A stretch of DNA of 64,000 bases from Bolinopsis microptera (taxonomy: Eukaryota > Ctenophora > Tentaculata > Lobata > Bolinopsidae), in contig NC_087083.1 in the NCBI RefSeq assembly GCF_026151205.1, positions 10,537,460-10,601,459 on the forward strand, read 5' to 3'. Below the pieces are notes generated by a model, which had not been told where the DNA came from, made no database searches, and saw only the letters and a program-made list of their open reading frames with translations. Position numbers and translations under genes: made by a program. This document shows, in pieces, positions 9,701 to 19,570 of the stretch (the first letter of the stretch is position 1; the number at the start of each line of letters is the position of its first letter).

Positions 9701-12259
9701 AAAAGGTACTAGAGGGTTACTAAACAGTTACTAGAGGGTTACTAAAAAGGTACTAGAGGGTTACTAAACAGTTACTACAGGGTCACTAAACAGTTACTAG
9801 AGGGTTACTAAACAGTTGGTAGGGGTTACTAAACAGTTACTAGAGGGTTACTAAAAGGTACTAGAGGGTTACTAAACAGTTACTAGAGGGTCACTAAACA
9901 GTTACTAGAGGGTCACTAAACAGTTACTACAGGGTCACTAAACAGTTACTAGAGGGTTACTAAAAGGTACTAGAGGGTTACTAAACAGTTACTAGAGGGT
10001 CACTAAACAGTTACTAGAGGGTCACTAAACAGTTACTACAGGGTCACTAAACAGTTACTAGAGTGTTACTAAAAAGTGAACACTGGACAGTAACTAAGTT
10101 TACTACAAGTATTAATACTTGTAGTTACTAAAGTTACCTACTACAAAGGTTACTAAAGTTACTAAAGTTACTTACGTTCCTGCTTGATCCTGTTAGCGAC
10201 TTCAATGACAACCGGAGGTAATCCCGCGGTGTTCTTCATCTGAAGTATATACTACTGGGAGTTAGTCTGGTAATCCAATTAGCATTATTATAATTACTAA
10301 TTAGCGTAATTATCATAATTAACGTCATTAAGTCGAATTGTAAATAACTAATCCAGGGTGGACTTAAAACAAAGATGGATCGGTAAGGTGTTGTGGAACG
10401 TGTGCCAACCTTACAACTTTCATTATATTTTTACAGACGAATAACACTATTAAGCGGACGGTTAAGTTATTTATGTGCCAGTCGGATCTGTGACGTCATA
10501 TCACGTGGTCTGTGACGTCTTATCACACGTCATATATAACGCTATTAAGCGGACGGTTCAGCGCTGTTCTTTCTACCGGGTTATGTTATGTGCCAGTCGG
10601 TCTATAATAATGCGATGTTTTCTTTCCCGAAACAGACTGTAATACTGAATAATGAGTTTACACTGGTCAGGACCTATCACGCCACGTGGTCTGTGACGTC
10701 ATATCACATTGTACATGAACGTGGTGTATTAAACGTGTTATCATCTGTTAAGCAGAGATCAATCGGGGACCAAAACTTGTCTTGATTTTTTCCTTTTCAC
10801 CCTTTTGAAAAAAGGCAATAGTGAAAGGTTACGAATGGAGGTTTTTGCAGAAAAACGTGGATTTTGGAGATCGCGATAGGCGGGTCTGAATATGATGTCA
10901 TTCCGTCCGTTACCATGCAACGAAAAAGCTGCGCGCGCGCGAGGATTGCTTGCGGAGATGTGATGTATAGATAGCCTGTGATCTACGAATGCGCGGCACG
11001 ACTGTGTTTTAATGTATATGATGCATGTAATGTATAATATTATTATTAGGTAATACGCCCAATTTGTACGTGGCACGCGTAGTATATTGATGTGTACACG
11101 AATATAGTTTACCTTTGCTGATAATTTCTTGAATTACAGATACAAGTTAAGTTCTACGGCAATTGAACTGAATTTCAAGTGTTTCCCGTAATTGATGCAT
11201 AATTTGTCAATATCATTATCATGAAGATTGAAGTGAGCTGATTGGAGCTTATACTTAAATTTATAGTAAATGTGAAATGGAAATCTAGCGTCCGCCAAAA
11301 CGAAATAACGGGCGCAATTCTTGTTGGGATCTTTTCACATATTTTTTTTCATATGCGAAATTTGCCTCCTTTCCACGCGTGAATCTAACTGAAACAGTGG
11401 AGCATTTTAAATCAGGCTCAGTGGCCGGAATTATAGGGTCCACACAGTAGAGTTGATGAGGTTAATGAGTTCGATGAGGTTAATGAGGTTAATGATGCTA
11501 ACGAGGTTGGAAATTTCACATGGACATATTGACAAAGCAGCCGGTATACACTGTCACTGTCAAGTGTCAGATAGAGGTCTTCATACACACATGCGTGGTA
11601 TTCGTACGTGTGCTATTTCTACACACGTGTAGTTCTACAGCAGTGTTAATACATCAAACCAGGAAGTAGGTTTGTAGTAATGTAATGTTTTTAAGGTTTA
11701 CACTTCATATTTTATACTTTGTTTGAGAAGCTTGCGGAGGGGTGTCAGGGTGCTTGGTATTCGTTATAATCTGTCTTACGAAGGGATATCAAAGGAATTG
11801 CTGTCTCAAAAGAAATTGTTTAATTAAACGGCCGTTTCCTTTGAACTGAGAGCTTTCAAAGTTTCCCCGATTTTGCAGAATAAATTACCATTCCGATGAA
11901 AATCAAACATTTCTCAGCTCGTCCTAGTTCCACGATTAAGCAATCCGAGCCCAAGCTCAAAGAAAAGCTCTTCTCTAAAAAAAGTTCAAAGAAAATCAGC
12001 CGATCCCGAAAAATAAGTTCAAAGAAACTCCACTTTAAACCCTTACTACTACCCAACTACCTTACACACGTGCACGCGCGTCAAACCACTTACAAACCAG
12101 GTTACTTACGTCGAGAGCGGCGGCTAGTGGGGGTTTGTCAGCAGACATGGCCAGGGCCTGTTTGATGTCAGCTAGTGAGTCCTTCTGACTGTCAAGCTCT
12201 CCCTCGTGCTTAAACTCTTTGATCTCATCGCTCGTGCCCAGCTCGTCTTCAACTGCCAT
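251..12259 (-). CDS. TCF/LEF: TCF/LEF HMG-box transcription factor, ten exons
   Basis: This is the DNA-binding nuclear effector of Wnt/beta-catenin signalling. Exons in gene order: 12110-12259, 10176-10239, 9600-9678, 4846-4953, 4585-4694, 4070-4162, 3775-3911, 3566-3640, 3133-3214, 251-798. All junctions are GT-AG with matching phases, and the total of 1446 nt gives 481 codons plus stop. Residues 4-45 resemble the beta-catenin-binding N-terminus ([17 protein letters not shown]). A linker rich in Pro, Ser and Gln follows. The HMG box lies at about 207-275 ([19 protein letters not shown], then [16 protein letters not shown]) and ends in a basic tail (KKKRKRDK). The last 181 residues start Cys-rich but do not match the C-clamp. 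The start is the only Met before the beta-catenin-binding motif. Exon 1 may be preceded by untranslated exons. Identification is strong; exact splice sites are by eye. Confidence 0.93.
1268..1376. repeat. Short tandem repeat of TTAACAACAATG-like units
   Basis: About nine imperfect 12-bp units built on AACAATGTTA in the last intron of the TCF gene. Small ORFs through it are repeat artefacts. Confidence 0.7.
2334..2592. repeat. 30-bp minisatellite carrying nine phased CCAATCA boxes
   Basis: The heptamer CCAATCA recurs with exact 30-bp spacing nine times (ending at 2340, 2370 and so on to 2580), followed by one more CCAAT near 2594. The rest of the unit is AGAGCAGCTCTGTTTGTTTC with variants. 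It lies in the last TCF intron, between exons 9 and 10. CCAAT is the NF-Y recognition core, so an enhancer role is possible but unproven. Confidence 0.85.
3352..3368. promoter_or_regulatory. Inverted pair of TCF-type sites (GATCAAAG / CTTTGATC)
   Basis: A perfect 17-bp inverted repeat, GATCAAAG-T-CTTTGATC, with another TCAAAG at 3342-3347. CTTTGATC is the classic Wnt-responsive element bound by TCF HMG boxes. It sits in the intron between exons 8 and 9 of the TCF gene itself, which suggests feedback regulation. That role is inferred. Confidence 0.45.
3463..3535. repeat. 22-bp tandem repeat combining CACGTG and TGACGTCA
   Basis: Three units of a repeat holding an E-box (CACGTG) and a CRE (TGACGTCA) about 4 bp apart. 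It is in the TCF intron between exons 8 and 9. A second array of the same unit is at 4489-4577. Confidence 0.8.
3668..3769. repeat. (GACA)n microsatellite
   Basis: About 25 tetranucleotide units. On the gene strand the tract begins about five nucleotides after the 5' splice site of TCF exon 7 (donor GTACGT at 3769-3774). Confidence 0.95.
4172..4330. repeat. 12-bp minisatellite (TGTTACACGCTG) upstream of TCF exon 6
   Basis: Tandem TGTTACACGCTG and TGTTACACACTG units that end about 10 bp before the 3' splice site of TCF exon 6 (exon starts at 4162 on the minus strand). The repeat therefore occupies the branch-point region of that intron. Confidence 0.85.
4489..4577. repeat. Second CACGTG/TGACGTCA 22-bp array
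   Basis: Four units of the same repeat as at 3463-3535, lying in the intron between TCF exons 5 and 6 and ending about 8 bp from the exon 5 donor. Each unit holds one E-box and one CRE. Confidence 0.85.
5393..5974 (-). CDS. HIRAN-like domain protein carried by the transposon
   Basis: An uninterrupted 193-residue ORF. Residues about 20-100 read like a HIRAN domain: a [12 protein letters not shown] opening, then [15 protein letters not shown] and [19 protein letters not shown] domains bind 3' DNA ends in HLTF and related remodellers, and HIRAN-like ORFs are also found in mobile elements. The C-terminus is acidic (DSDEEGEDE). It lies inside the transposon TIRs and is divergently oriented to the transposase 1.25 kb away, so a role in transposition, such as DNA-end recognition, is plausible. 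That role is inferred; the domain call is by motif memory only. The Met at codon 7 ([11 protein letters not shown]) is an alternative start. Confidence 0.68.
   Translation of the reverse strand: MYKGITMCTTTVTIDIPETSFVMGVRGYHFYQKDWTKPSKDDTLSFEKEDNNPYDSFAVAVKAKFPHKLVPITVGHVPIEISRIVYFSIGHGCSYKVKVLEEKPARSPLTQGGLEVKCSVTASWTNEKGITLLKKLVDEKYSFDKRLEDESADIIKKLFPDTTEQDDDDYLGYGLQLLEIYDSDEEGEDENIN
6619..6646. repeat. Poly(G) tract
   Basis: A run of about 28 G residues inside the transposon, next to a small inverted-repeat element. Its length is likely unreliable in sequencing. Confidence 0.9.
6649..6826. mobile_element. Possible nested MITE with CAACAAGCGGTG ends
   Basis: CAACAAGCGGTGTTAG on the left faces CTACACCGCTTGTTG on the right about 170 bp away, with internal CCGCTAAAC repeats. 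The ends resemble short hAT-type termini. I could not find a convincing target duplication, so the boundaries are tentative. Confidence 0.5.
7221..8720 (+). CDS. Pogo/Tigger-like DDE transposase (CENP-B family)
   Basis: A single 499-residue ORF, about the length of Tigger and pogo transposases. An N-terminal helix-turn-helix region spans about 58-110 ([16 protein letters not shown]), then a CENP-B-type DNA-binding region about 126-205 ([12 protein letters not shown]). The catalytic DDE_1 region has the expected three acidic motifs: [17 protein letters not shown] and [11 protein letters not shown], with about 35 residues between the second and third Asp. No stop or frameshift is seen, so it may be active. 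A splice-acceptor-like TTGAACAG precedes the Met, so an upstream untranslated exon is possible. Confidence 0.9.
   Translation: MSVRNLLGYYMRDKDVGAESLTVANIPVHSLPTPSTSGLSQSQLDSVADCLSISKAKTKKRATYTPKEKATIARYATSNRIVDTVTHFKPQFAHLTENSVRRWKREYSKISGADGSAPEALLVGKRGRPTSLPAELDADLRRLLVTMREAGGVVNSTTIRGCLMGLVNANLTKYGTFLKFEVTHSWLTSLYTRMKFSQRKATTSRPPVSSGAYEETKLRYHFALQKVVDEYDIPEELIITLDQTPTKFFNLSNSTMSKRGESRTAVAHCGDKRTITATLAVTLSGDILPYQLIYKGTTKRCLPSADLLPAGFLLSYNKTHWSNTEETLNILNNVIKPYVDQKKKSLGKPDSQKVVVIWDDFSAHNAPRVLSLLSMLGICTVDIPKNLTHLLSPLDLTVNKKLKDFEREACASYVSRSLADHIQHNPEVGDFKLDIRLSVLKPLHAKTLTASYEFFKTVEGKKLIASGWRASGLTEAVRRCKEDGIDSRMLIDPFAALRI
9489..9518. promoter_or_regulatory. E-box/CRE cluster in TCF intron 3
   Basis: CACGTG, GACGTCA and CACGTG within 30 bp, close to TCF exon 3. 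These use the same two motifs as the 22-bp arrays elsewhere in the gene. Confidence 0.5.
9702..10075. repeat. 22-bp minisatellite upstream of TCF exon 3
   Basis: About 16 units of TTACTAGAGGGTCACTAAACAG and variants. It fills most of the intron between exons 2 and 3, ending about 25 bp from the 3' splice site of exon 3. On the gene strand each unit contains TAGTAAC followed by TTTAG. Confidence 0.9.
10490..10710. promoter_or_regulatory. Further TGACGTCA / CACGTG motifs in TCF intron 1
   Basis: GTGACGTCATATCACGTGG near 10490-10510 and CACGTGGTCTGTGACGTCA near 10684-10702, with related degraded copies between. No gene is seen here; small ORFs are not convincing. Confidence 0.45.
10711..12109. 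other. TCF intron 1, remainder
   Basis: About 1.4 kb of non-coding intron between TCF exons 1 and 2. I see no gene. A few short repeats such as GATGAGGTTAATGAGG (11456-11500) and a CGCGCGCG run (10932-10939) are the only structure noticed. Confidence 0.5.
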
Positions 12260-12310
12260 AGTGTGGTTCTAGGTAGCGGTTTTGATGGTGAGGTCATGGT
12301 TTTGATCACG

Positions 12311-13010
12311 TGGTGTGGTGTTGAGAGTGTGGTGCTGAGAGTTTAGTGTTGAGAGTTTAGTGTTGATAGTGTGGTGCTGAGAGTTTAGTGTTGAGAGTTT
12401 AGTGTTGATAGTGTGGTGCTGAGAGTTTAGTGTTGAGAGTGTGGTGTTGAGAGTTTAGTGTTGAGAGTGTGGTGTTGAGAGTGTGGTGTTGAGAGTGTGG
12501 TGTTGATAGTGTGGTGTTGATAGTGTGGTGTTGAGAGTGTGGTGTTGAGAGTGTGGTGTTGAGAGTGTGGTGTTGAGAGTTTAGTGTTGAGAGTGTGGTG
12601 TTGAGAGTTTAGTGTTGAGAGTGTGGTGTTGAGAGTGTGGTGTTGAGTGTGGTGCTGAGAGTTTAGTGTTGAGAGTGTGGTGTTGAGAGTTTAGTGTTGA
12701 GAGTGTGGTGTTGAGAGTGTGGTGTTGAGAGTGTGGTGTTGAGAGTGTGGTGTTGAGAGTGTGGTGTTGAGAGTGTGGTGTTGAGAGTGTGGTGTTGAGA
12801 GTTTAGTGTTGATAGTGTGGTGTTGAGAGTGTGGTGTTGAGAGTGTGGTGTTGAGAGTGTGGTGTTGAGAGTGTGGTGTTGAGAGTGTGGTGTTGATAGT
12901 GTGGTGTCGAGAGTGTGGTGTTGAGAGTTTAGTGTTGAGAGTTTAGTGTTGAGAGTGTGGTGTTGAGTTTAGTTTTGAGTGTGGTGTTGAACTGTTTGGT
13001 GTTGAACTGT
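12311..13010. repeat. 14-bp minisatellite upstream of the TCF start codon
   Basis: About 48 units of GTGTGGTGTTGAGA mixed with two variants, GTTTAGTGTTGAGA and GTGTGGTGTTGATA. It begins about 50 bp upstream of the TCF ATG in gene orientation, so it lies in the 5' UTR, a 5' intron or the promoter. Confidence 0.92.
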
Positions 13011-13597
13011 TTGGAATGTAAGGTGGAGATGTTAATATGAAGTATAGGTGGGGAAGTAAGGCTTATTTATACCTAAGACTAATTACTTGTAGGTCTGATT
13101 GATTAAACTGACTTATTGTATTAGAGTTTACACAGTGTACATAAGCTGGTGACAGGTAACTGGATTGATATTGAAGCAACAAATTAGTCTTAATGAGCTC
13201 AAATAGGTTCAGATAAGTCTAGATACGCTTAAATTAGTCTATAAATACGCTCAAATTAGTCCAAACAGATGGAAATTATTATGATTGTAGAATTAACGCC
13301 TTAACTTACTAAAGAACGTGAAATATGAGAAATTCAACCAGCGGAGGTGGTTCTCAATGTACGTGTGTAACCGAATTAAGAGAAATCTAACGAAATTAAA
13401 AGACATGTAACTGATGACATAAGATGCTGCGTTGTAGCCGTGACTGTGTGTGTGGTTGCTGCTGTAGACTTTGTCAGTGTGTGTGCGTGAGGTAGGGTTA
13501 TGCAAATTGTAATGTAACACCATGTAAGTTGATGATCAGGTCACCAAACTGGCTTTCTACTTTCTAGACATGATTTATGTGGTGTGATGTGCGAATG
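13011..13597. other. Non-coding stretch upstream of TCF
   Basis: No convincing gene. The 76-residue minus-strand ORF at 13293-13523 has no recognisable motif and ordinary A+T-rich composition. Confidence 0.4.
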
Positions 13598-13675
13598 TGG
13601 CGCATTGTGCGTATCATGTGGCGCATTGTGCGTATCATGTGGCGCATTGTGCGTATCATGTGGCGCATTGTGCAA
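13598..13675. repeat. 21-bp tandem repeat (GTGGCGCATTGTGCGTATCAT)-type, four copies
   Basis: Four near-identical units of about 21 bp built on GCGCATTGTGCGTATCATG. Confidence 0.85.
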
Positions 13676-14107
13676 TGTGGCCGAATCACTGTAATAAATA
13701 GGTAAAACGTGTGTCATGTAAGAGCTGATAACTTTTCAGACTTTTAACCGAATGACAAAATTATTAGGACTATGATATTGGGATGTAAGCCTGTAAAACT
13801 AATAAAAGTGTAACCAAAAGTCTTAGTAAAATTGAATAACAAATAAGAAGTGCTCATGATATTAACACATCAGTCTGCAATACAAGTATAAGTGTTTATA
13901 ATAAATTATTATTTATTTTACATAAATGTAAAATTTCAGTAAATAGAAACAAATACGTAATCAGTTACTGAAAGTCAATAAAAAGTCTGCATAACGCAGT
14001 CGAATAAATCGGGCGAGAGAATTAGAACCGAAAGTGCTACTAAAAGTAAATAAAGGCAGCTAAAAGGAACACTAATGCAGCAAATGGATGAAAGGAAGTT
14101 AAAAGGC

Positions 14108-14212
14108 GGGGGGGGGGGGGTTCAACCTGATGTTGAAATTTGATTTCGAGGTAGGCCCTAGAACAAACTAGGGCCTGGGACCGAACTTTTGAGGGGGTTC
14201 CGGACTCCGGGT
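14108..14212. repeat. Poly(G) and copy of a dispersed repeat
   Basis: A G12 run, then sequence around ACCGAACTTTTGAGGGGG that recurs near 63496, where it joins a longer repeat running off the window end. It marks a dispersed repeat family. Confidence 0.6.
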
Positions 14213-14216
14213 CTCC

Positions 14217-14480
14217 AGTAAAGGAAGTTAAGAAGTAAAGGAAGTTAAGAAGTTAAGAAGTAAAGGAAGTAAAGGAAGTTAAGAAGTAAAGGAAGTTAAG
14301 AAGTTAAGAAGTAAAGGAAGTTAAGAAGTTAAGAAGTAAAGGAAGTTGAGAAGTTAAGAAGTTAAGAAGTAAAGGAAGTTAAGAAGTTAAGAAGTAAAGG
14401 AAGTTAAGAAGTAAAGGAAGTTAAGAAGTAAAGGAAGTTAAGAAGTAAAGGAAGTTAAGAAGTAAAGGAAGTTAAGAAGT
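14217..14480. repeat. AAGGAAGTTAAGAAGT minisatellite
   Basis: Purine-rich tandem array of interchanging AAAGGAAGT and TAAGAAGT blocks, about 260 bp. Confidence 0.9.
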
Positions 14481-15290
14481 GTACCAACTCTCCCCGTGTA
14501 AGAGTGTGAATATAGAAACGGTAATTTAGAATCCTAGTATGAGTCCTGGTGTGACGTCAAAGCCTCGCAGAATCCGTAATATAATGCGATAGTGTACGCC
14601 TTGTCGCTGTAATTCACAATACATGTAGCACTCGACATACGTTAGAAAATGGGTTGTTGATTATCTGAACTTACCAAAGTTCTCGACACCATTAAGTTGA
14701 CAGAGACAGTGTTTTGCGAACTGTAATAATTACTCTTGAAAAAGGTTTTGGAAAGCGAAAAATATTAGATATCAAACAATTAAGGAAGCGAGAGAGGGAT
14801 CAGAGGGATACGGAACGATCAGGAACTTGATCTCTGATTGAGAGAAAATTACGGAGTAAATCACAACACGGAGCCGGGATCACAACACACGTAATGTGAT
14901 GACCACAAGAGTAAATCCGGTGGTGACGTAGATATATATACAGGTAATACTGAGCCAGCTCCCCCTTACCTTGTACTTGTGATATAGAATTAATACTAAA
15001 CTGTTAAAGAATGCAAAGTTTTCCTGGTCTGCAAGCTGGAGGTTTAACACTGCACGGTATGTTACTGGACATGGGTTGAAATTATCGAATATTTTTATTC
15101 ATAAAATGTGTCTTTTAAGCGTCTTCAGACCGAGGAAAAAAAACTGTGAACCCACACCCGTTTATTTGGCAGACTGGTCCACGGACTGGGTCGAGCTGCT
15201 GTTTATCAGATTCAACACAGAGAATAGATAATCCAGGTTATAGCTTCACATTGTCAGATAACAAAGAGAGATGGGTATGATGGTTAGGAT
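14481..15290. other. Non-coding stretch
   Basis: No gene seen. Nothing beyond ordinary A+T-rich sequence leading into the (GA)n tract. Confidence 0.4.
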
Positions 15291-15298
15291 ACTGAGTA

Positions 15299-15645
<347 letters not shown>

Positions 15646-15719
15646 TAGGTATGATGGTTAGGATACTGAGTAAGATAAAACAAGCAAGTTCACACAAGCG
15701 CTGATCTGAGAATACCACT

Positions 15720-16545
15720 TGGTTATATACACCCTATTGTGTATTATGTATATGTCACTATGTTATAGCCGATCTATGTGAATAGTGATAAATCAAATTA
15801 TGAGCATGGAATATTATCATTATGGACTAAGTAGATCGTAATTGAAACAAGAGGTACCATTATGTGGAGTGGGAGGATGGCACGGAGCTTCCATGTCTGA
15901 TACAAACTGAGCAAACTGACCAGACTGAGCAGACTCATGTTCTGCTGGAGTGAAACCCCAACTGGTATTTATTAATATCACGTTATATCAATAAAGCCAT
16001 GCAGTCTGGTTTATTGAGATTGTGATATCTTTAGAAACGTGCATATTTATAGATTATCACTGAGGAGTATCATAAAGGAGTAATTGAGTAGATTCGTTAT
16101 ATTAGAGAATTTTCTACACTTTATTAAATATTTTCACACCAGAATAAGATGTTTAAAAGATGATATACCGAGAATTTTTTAACGGCTCAGTGCAGCATAA
16201 TAAACGTTTCTAATGAAAATGACTCATAAATAATTTTCCTATCCGGATATTACATCTGTCTTACGACTATCTATCCAGATATTAGTTATATTGCATGGTA
16301 TAATAAAGCTTGTTATTATCAAACCAGAGAAGCACGTACTGCTATGTAAAGCTTAGTAAATAATAAAGCTTGGTTATCATAGCGGAGAAGGTGAGCCATA
16401 TTTGTTGTGACACGTGACAATTATTCAGGGTTTATAATATTGGTCAATGCTGTGGCAGTGAAAATAAGGCTAACCCCTCTGCTAGTAATCTGATTTAGTC
16501 GTGTGGTGTTATTGAGTCTCATTTGATGATTCTATCAAGTAAAAT
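15720..16545. other. Non-coding stretch
   Basis: A+T-rich, no supported gene. Repeats of AATAAAGCTTG (16300-16375) are the only structure noticed. Confidence 0.4.
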
Positions 16546-16546
16546 G

Positions 16547-16640
16547 TCTGATTTTTTCTGAATAGACTCAGTGATGGAAATGTTCTATTATCTTCATTAG
16601 AACATTGTCATTACTGAGTCTATTCAGAAAAAATCATCAG
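16547..16640. ncRNA. Near-perfect hairpin, possible miRNA precursor or tiny MITE
   Basis: A 5' arm, TTTTTTCTGAATAGACTCAG plus GTTCTA, pairs with a 3' arm containing CTGAGTCTATTCAGAAAAAA. The arms are about 38 bp with three mismatches and a loop of about 9 nt. The size suits either a microRNA precursor or a miniature foldback transposon. The arms are not followed by clear target duplications. The assignment is open. Confidence 0.4.
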
Positions 16641-16699
16641 AAAGAACTCCTGCTAGTAACTAACAACTATAATCTGTGAATATCATTACGTTATCCAAA

Positions 16700-18050
16700 A
16701 AGAGTACATTACAAAAGACCCCTCACCCCTCAATACACACTACAATAGACCCCTCACCCCTCTACTGAGTCTATAAGACCCCTCAACCGGAATTATTAGA
16801 ATGGTATTTACCTCATTTGTCTCGTTCGAATAGATATTTAGATACAATACTCAGAATACAGGTCTATACATTTAGAGTACAGCTCCATATACATTTAGAT
16901 AGAAATAGCATACTTCAAGTACAGTTTTATACATTTGGACATTACACTTCAAATACAGATCTGAGCAGTTATATACGATTCAGTACACGATTCTTTACGA
17001 ATCGCAGTGTCTGGGTGATCACAATATACCGACAAAGGTCACGACAAATATGACGTTATTTGTGAGCCGGATACTTTAAGCAGTGATTATTCTGTCACAT
17101 AATTCACGTGTACCTGAGTTGCAACCGTTTATACATATACTGCAACTGTCACAGTTAATGTTACACTTATACAGTCACTGAGACAGAAACAGTCAATATC
17201 GGTAAATTCTGGCTGCAGTTACTTTGCCTAGTTTATAAGGAGGGTTATAAGCAGGCTTAATATTCATTACATGTACACTGTACATTGTACAGCTGGGAAA
17301 TAAGTGTACGATCTAATTACCCTACCCGATAACCTGACATGTCATTGTATTATAATCAGCGTGAAGCTGACAATTACACAGATTTAAATATGCATATGTA
17401 CTGGTCATGATTAACAATTAAACAGGGATAACTAATTTTCTACAGAACTCATCCGAGTTACTGCAGGACGCGGTTATAAATTTCAGCATAACTAAACAGA
17501 AAACAACACGCTCGAATCATGGTGTGATCGTTTCCATGAACACTAACAAACTGTTAACGATGAAAAATGCAGTCATAGCTGAAAAAAGAACAACGTGAAT
17601 GTGTACAGAGCTCGATATGTAGATTTCAGTATAGAAACTTGATAAGCAGCAATAAGTCAGTCCTCATTACAAGACAATACACGAAACTGTGACGTGGTCA
17701 GTATTATAAACACCGGAAATATAGAGTACAGGAAACGGGAACTGTTATTATATAGTTGCTGTGTAAGTGGGTGTAAACAGTAAATACACTGTGTGTGTAT
17801 CGTACTGTGTGGGACTGAGGACCAGATGTGCAGTGTACTGGTGAGTGGGTTAGAGTGTAGAGGAGTAGGGTTTACAGAGGGGAGCGAGAACAATGGGACG
17901 GGATCCAGGCGAGAAGATCAAGATGATGATTACTGAGAGAGAGAGAAAGGAGAATCCAGGCAAAGCAAGCTAAAACTCGAATAGAGATGGGGTTGGAGTG
18001 AGGAGGGAGAGGTAGCGCTCTCTGACAACATCAAACGACCCGCTCCGATC
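16700..18050. other. Non-coding stretch
   Basis: No gene supported. Repeats of ACCCCTCACCCCTC (16718-16790) are minor. ORFs of 78 residues at 16817 and 17657 have no recognisable motif. Confidence 0.4.
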
Positions 18051-18059
18051 TCGTGACCA

Positions 18060-18520
18060 ACTCCCTGAGCTCTGATTGGTCAACGTGATACAGGAGGTCA
18101 GTGCTGATTGGTGGACCGGTAACGGCTCTCACTTTGATCTCGGAGAGCCGGTGTTAAATGACATGTAGCGCTGTCCAATGAGCTGGCGCCAGCAGGATCA
18201 CGCGCCAGTAGCCTCATTACATTACAATGTTAGCTCAAGTCACGCACGTGGTGTCACGTGGTGTCACGTGACCCCTAACGCGAAGTCACGTGATGGTGGC
18301 GAGGCACGGTTGAGCGCGCGCGGCCAATGAAAGAGAGTCCTGATATAAGCAGCTGACTGAGCCGTCACATGACATTTTCCCTTTGTCCTGGCTGATAATC
18401 TAACTGGGTAGTTAAAGCTTATTGGCTGGTGGTTGTCATGTGACCTGCAATCCCTTGTCTGATTGGACGAGGACCCCTTGATCGGTACATCTGACACTAG
18501 GCGGCATTTCTTTGATCTGT
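18060..18520. promoter_or_regulatory. Promoter-like block: CCAAT boxes, E-boxes, TCF sites
   Basis: The most G+C-rich stretch in this area. It holds six CCAAT/ATTGG boxes (about 18074, 18109, 18174, 18324, 18420, 18463), four CACGTG E-boxes at 18245-18292, a TATA-like GATATAAGC near 18343, and CTTTGATC at 18132-18139 and 18510-18517. It could be a distal promoter for the minus-strand TCF gene, 6 kb away, or for an unseen gene. Direction is unknown. Confidence 0.5.
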
Positions 18521-18719
18521 AATGGGTCTCGGCTCAGTCAACACTCTTAGAAATCAACCAGAAAATCTACGAATAGCTATTTATTGCTTTATAATAACTT
18601 TATTGGCTTGTGAACAATCACTTTACTTTACGTGCCTCGCGGCCGCCTACTGGCGGTCTTTACTAGCAACTCTCAGAATCAGAGATCAGGTACAATTCAG
18701 CTTTTAACGAGCTCCACTG

Positions 18720-19160
18720 AACAAATAACCGAGAAAACGTTGCAGTTATAGATTGAGAACTTAAATCTGTGTTTCATAATCTCGAGATTATGTGGAGTTC
18801 CTTAGTGGGTCTCTCCGTGGACAACAAGGAACAATATATCAAAATTCAAAGTACCAATGATCAAAGCTTTTAAGCTTCAATGCTGTAAGATCTGTATAAT
18901 TCAGGATCAGTAAGTTTCGGCTAACACCTACTTTCACTTAAATTTTCTCTCATAACCTACAATTTACATTTTACACCAGAGTCTGGTTAATTTTAAATTA
19001 TCTTAGGCGCCCTGACACCAGCACCAATATTCAGCCTAGCTTACACAACACAAGGGACAATCTTAACCATAAAATTATAATTCAATGAAATTTCGAGGGG
19101 GAAAAAGATTTGTAACTCACCTTTTAAAATTATAGGATTTAAAGGGAAAATGTGCGATTA
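18720..19160. other. Non-coding stretch
   Basis: A+T-rich; one more GATCAAAG at 18859-18866. No gene seen. Confidence 0.4.
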
Positions 19161-19164
19161 GGTT

Positions 19165-19570
19165 TGGCCTCTATACGGCCACTATACGGCCTCTATACGG
19201 CCTCTATATGGTCTTTGGCTTTATACGGCCACTATATGGCCCCTACACGGCCACTATACGGCCTTTATACGGCCTCTATACGGCCTCTATACGGCCTTTA
19301 TACGGCCTTTATACGGCCACTGTACGGCCTCTATACGGCCTTTATACGGCCTTTATACGGCCACTATATGGCCTCTATACGGCCACTTTAGTCTATACGG
19401 CCTCTAAATGGCCACACAAAACATCTAATCTATGGCCTCTATACGGCCTCTATATAGCTTCTATATGGCCTCTATACAGCCTTTAAACGGCCTCTATAGT
19501 CTATACGGCCTCTATGACTATACGGCCTCTATACGGTCTCTATACGGCCTCTATACGGCCTCTATACGTA
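19165..19570. repeat. 10-bp minisatellite (CTATACGGCC)
   Basis: About 40 units of CTATACGGCC with T/A variants. The RPLYGLYTA-type ORFs in two frames are repeat artefacts. Confidence 0.95.

Noticed and set aside
18522-18707. 61-codon ORF downstream of the promoter-like block
   Set aside because: No motif, weak codon pattern, and several stops shortly beyond; kept only as non-coding.
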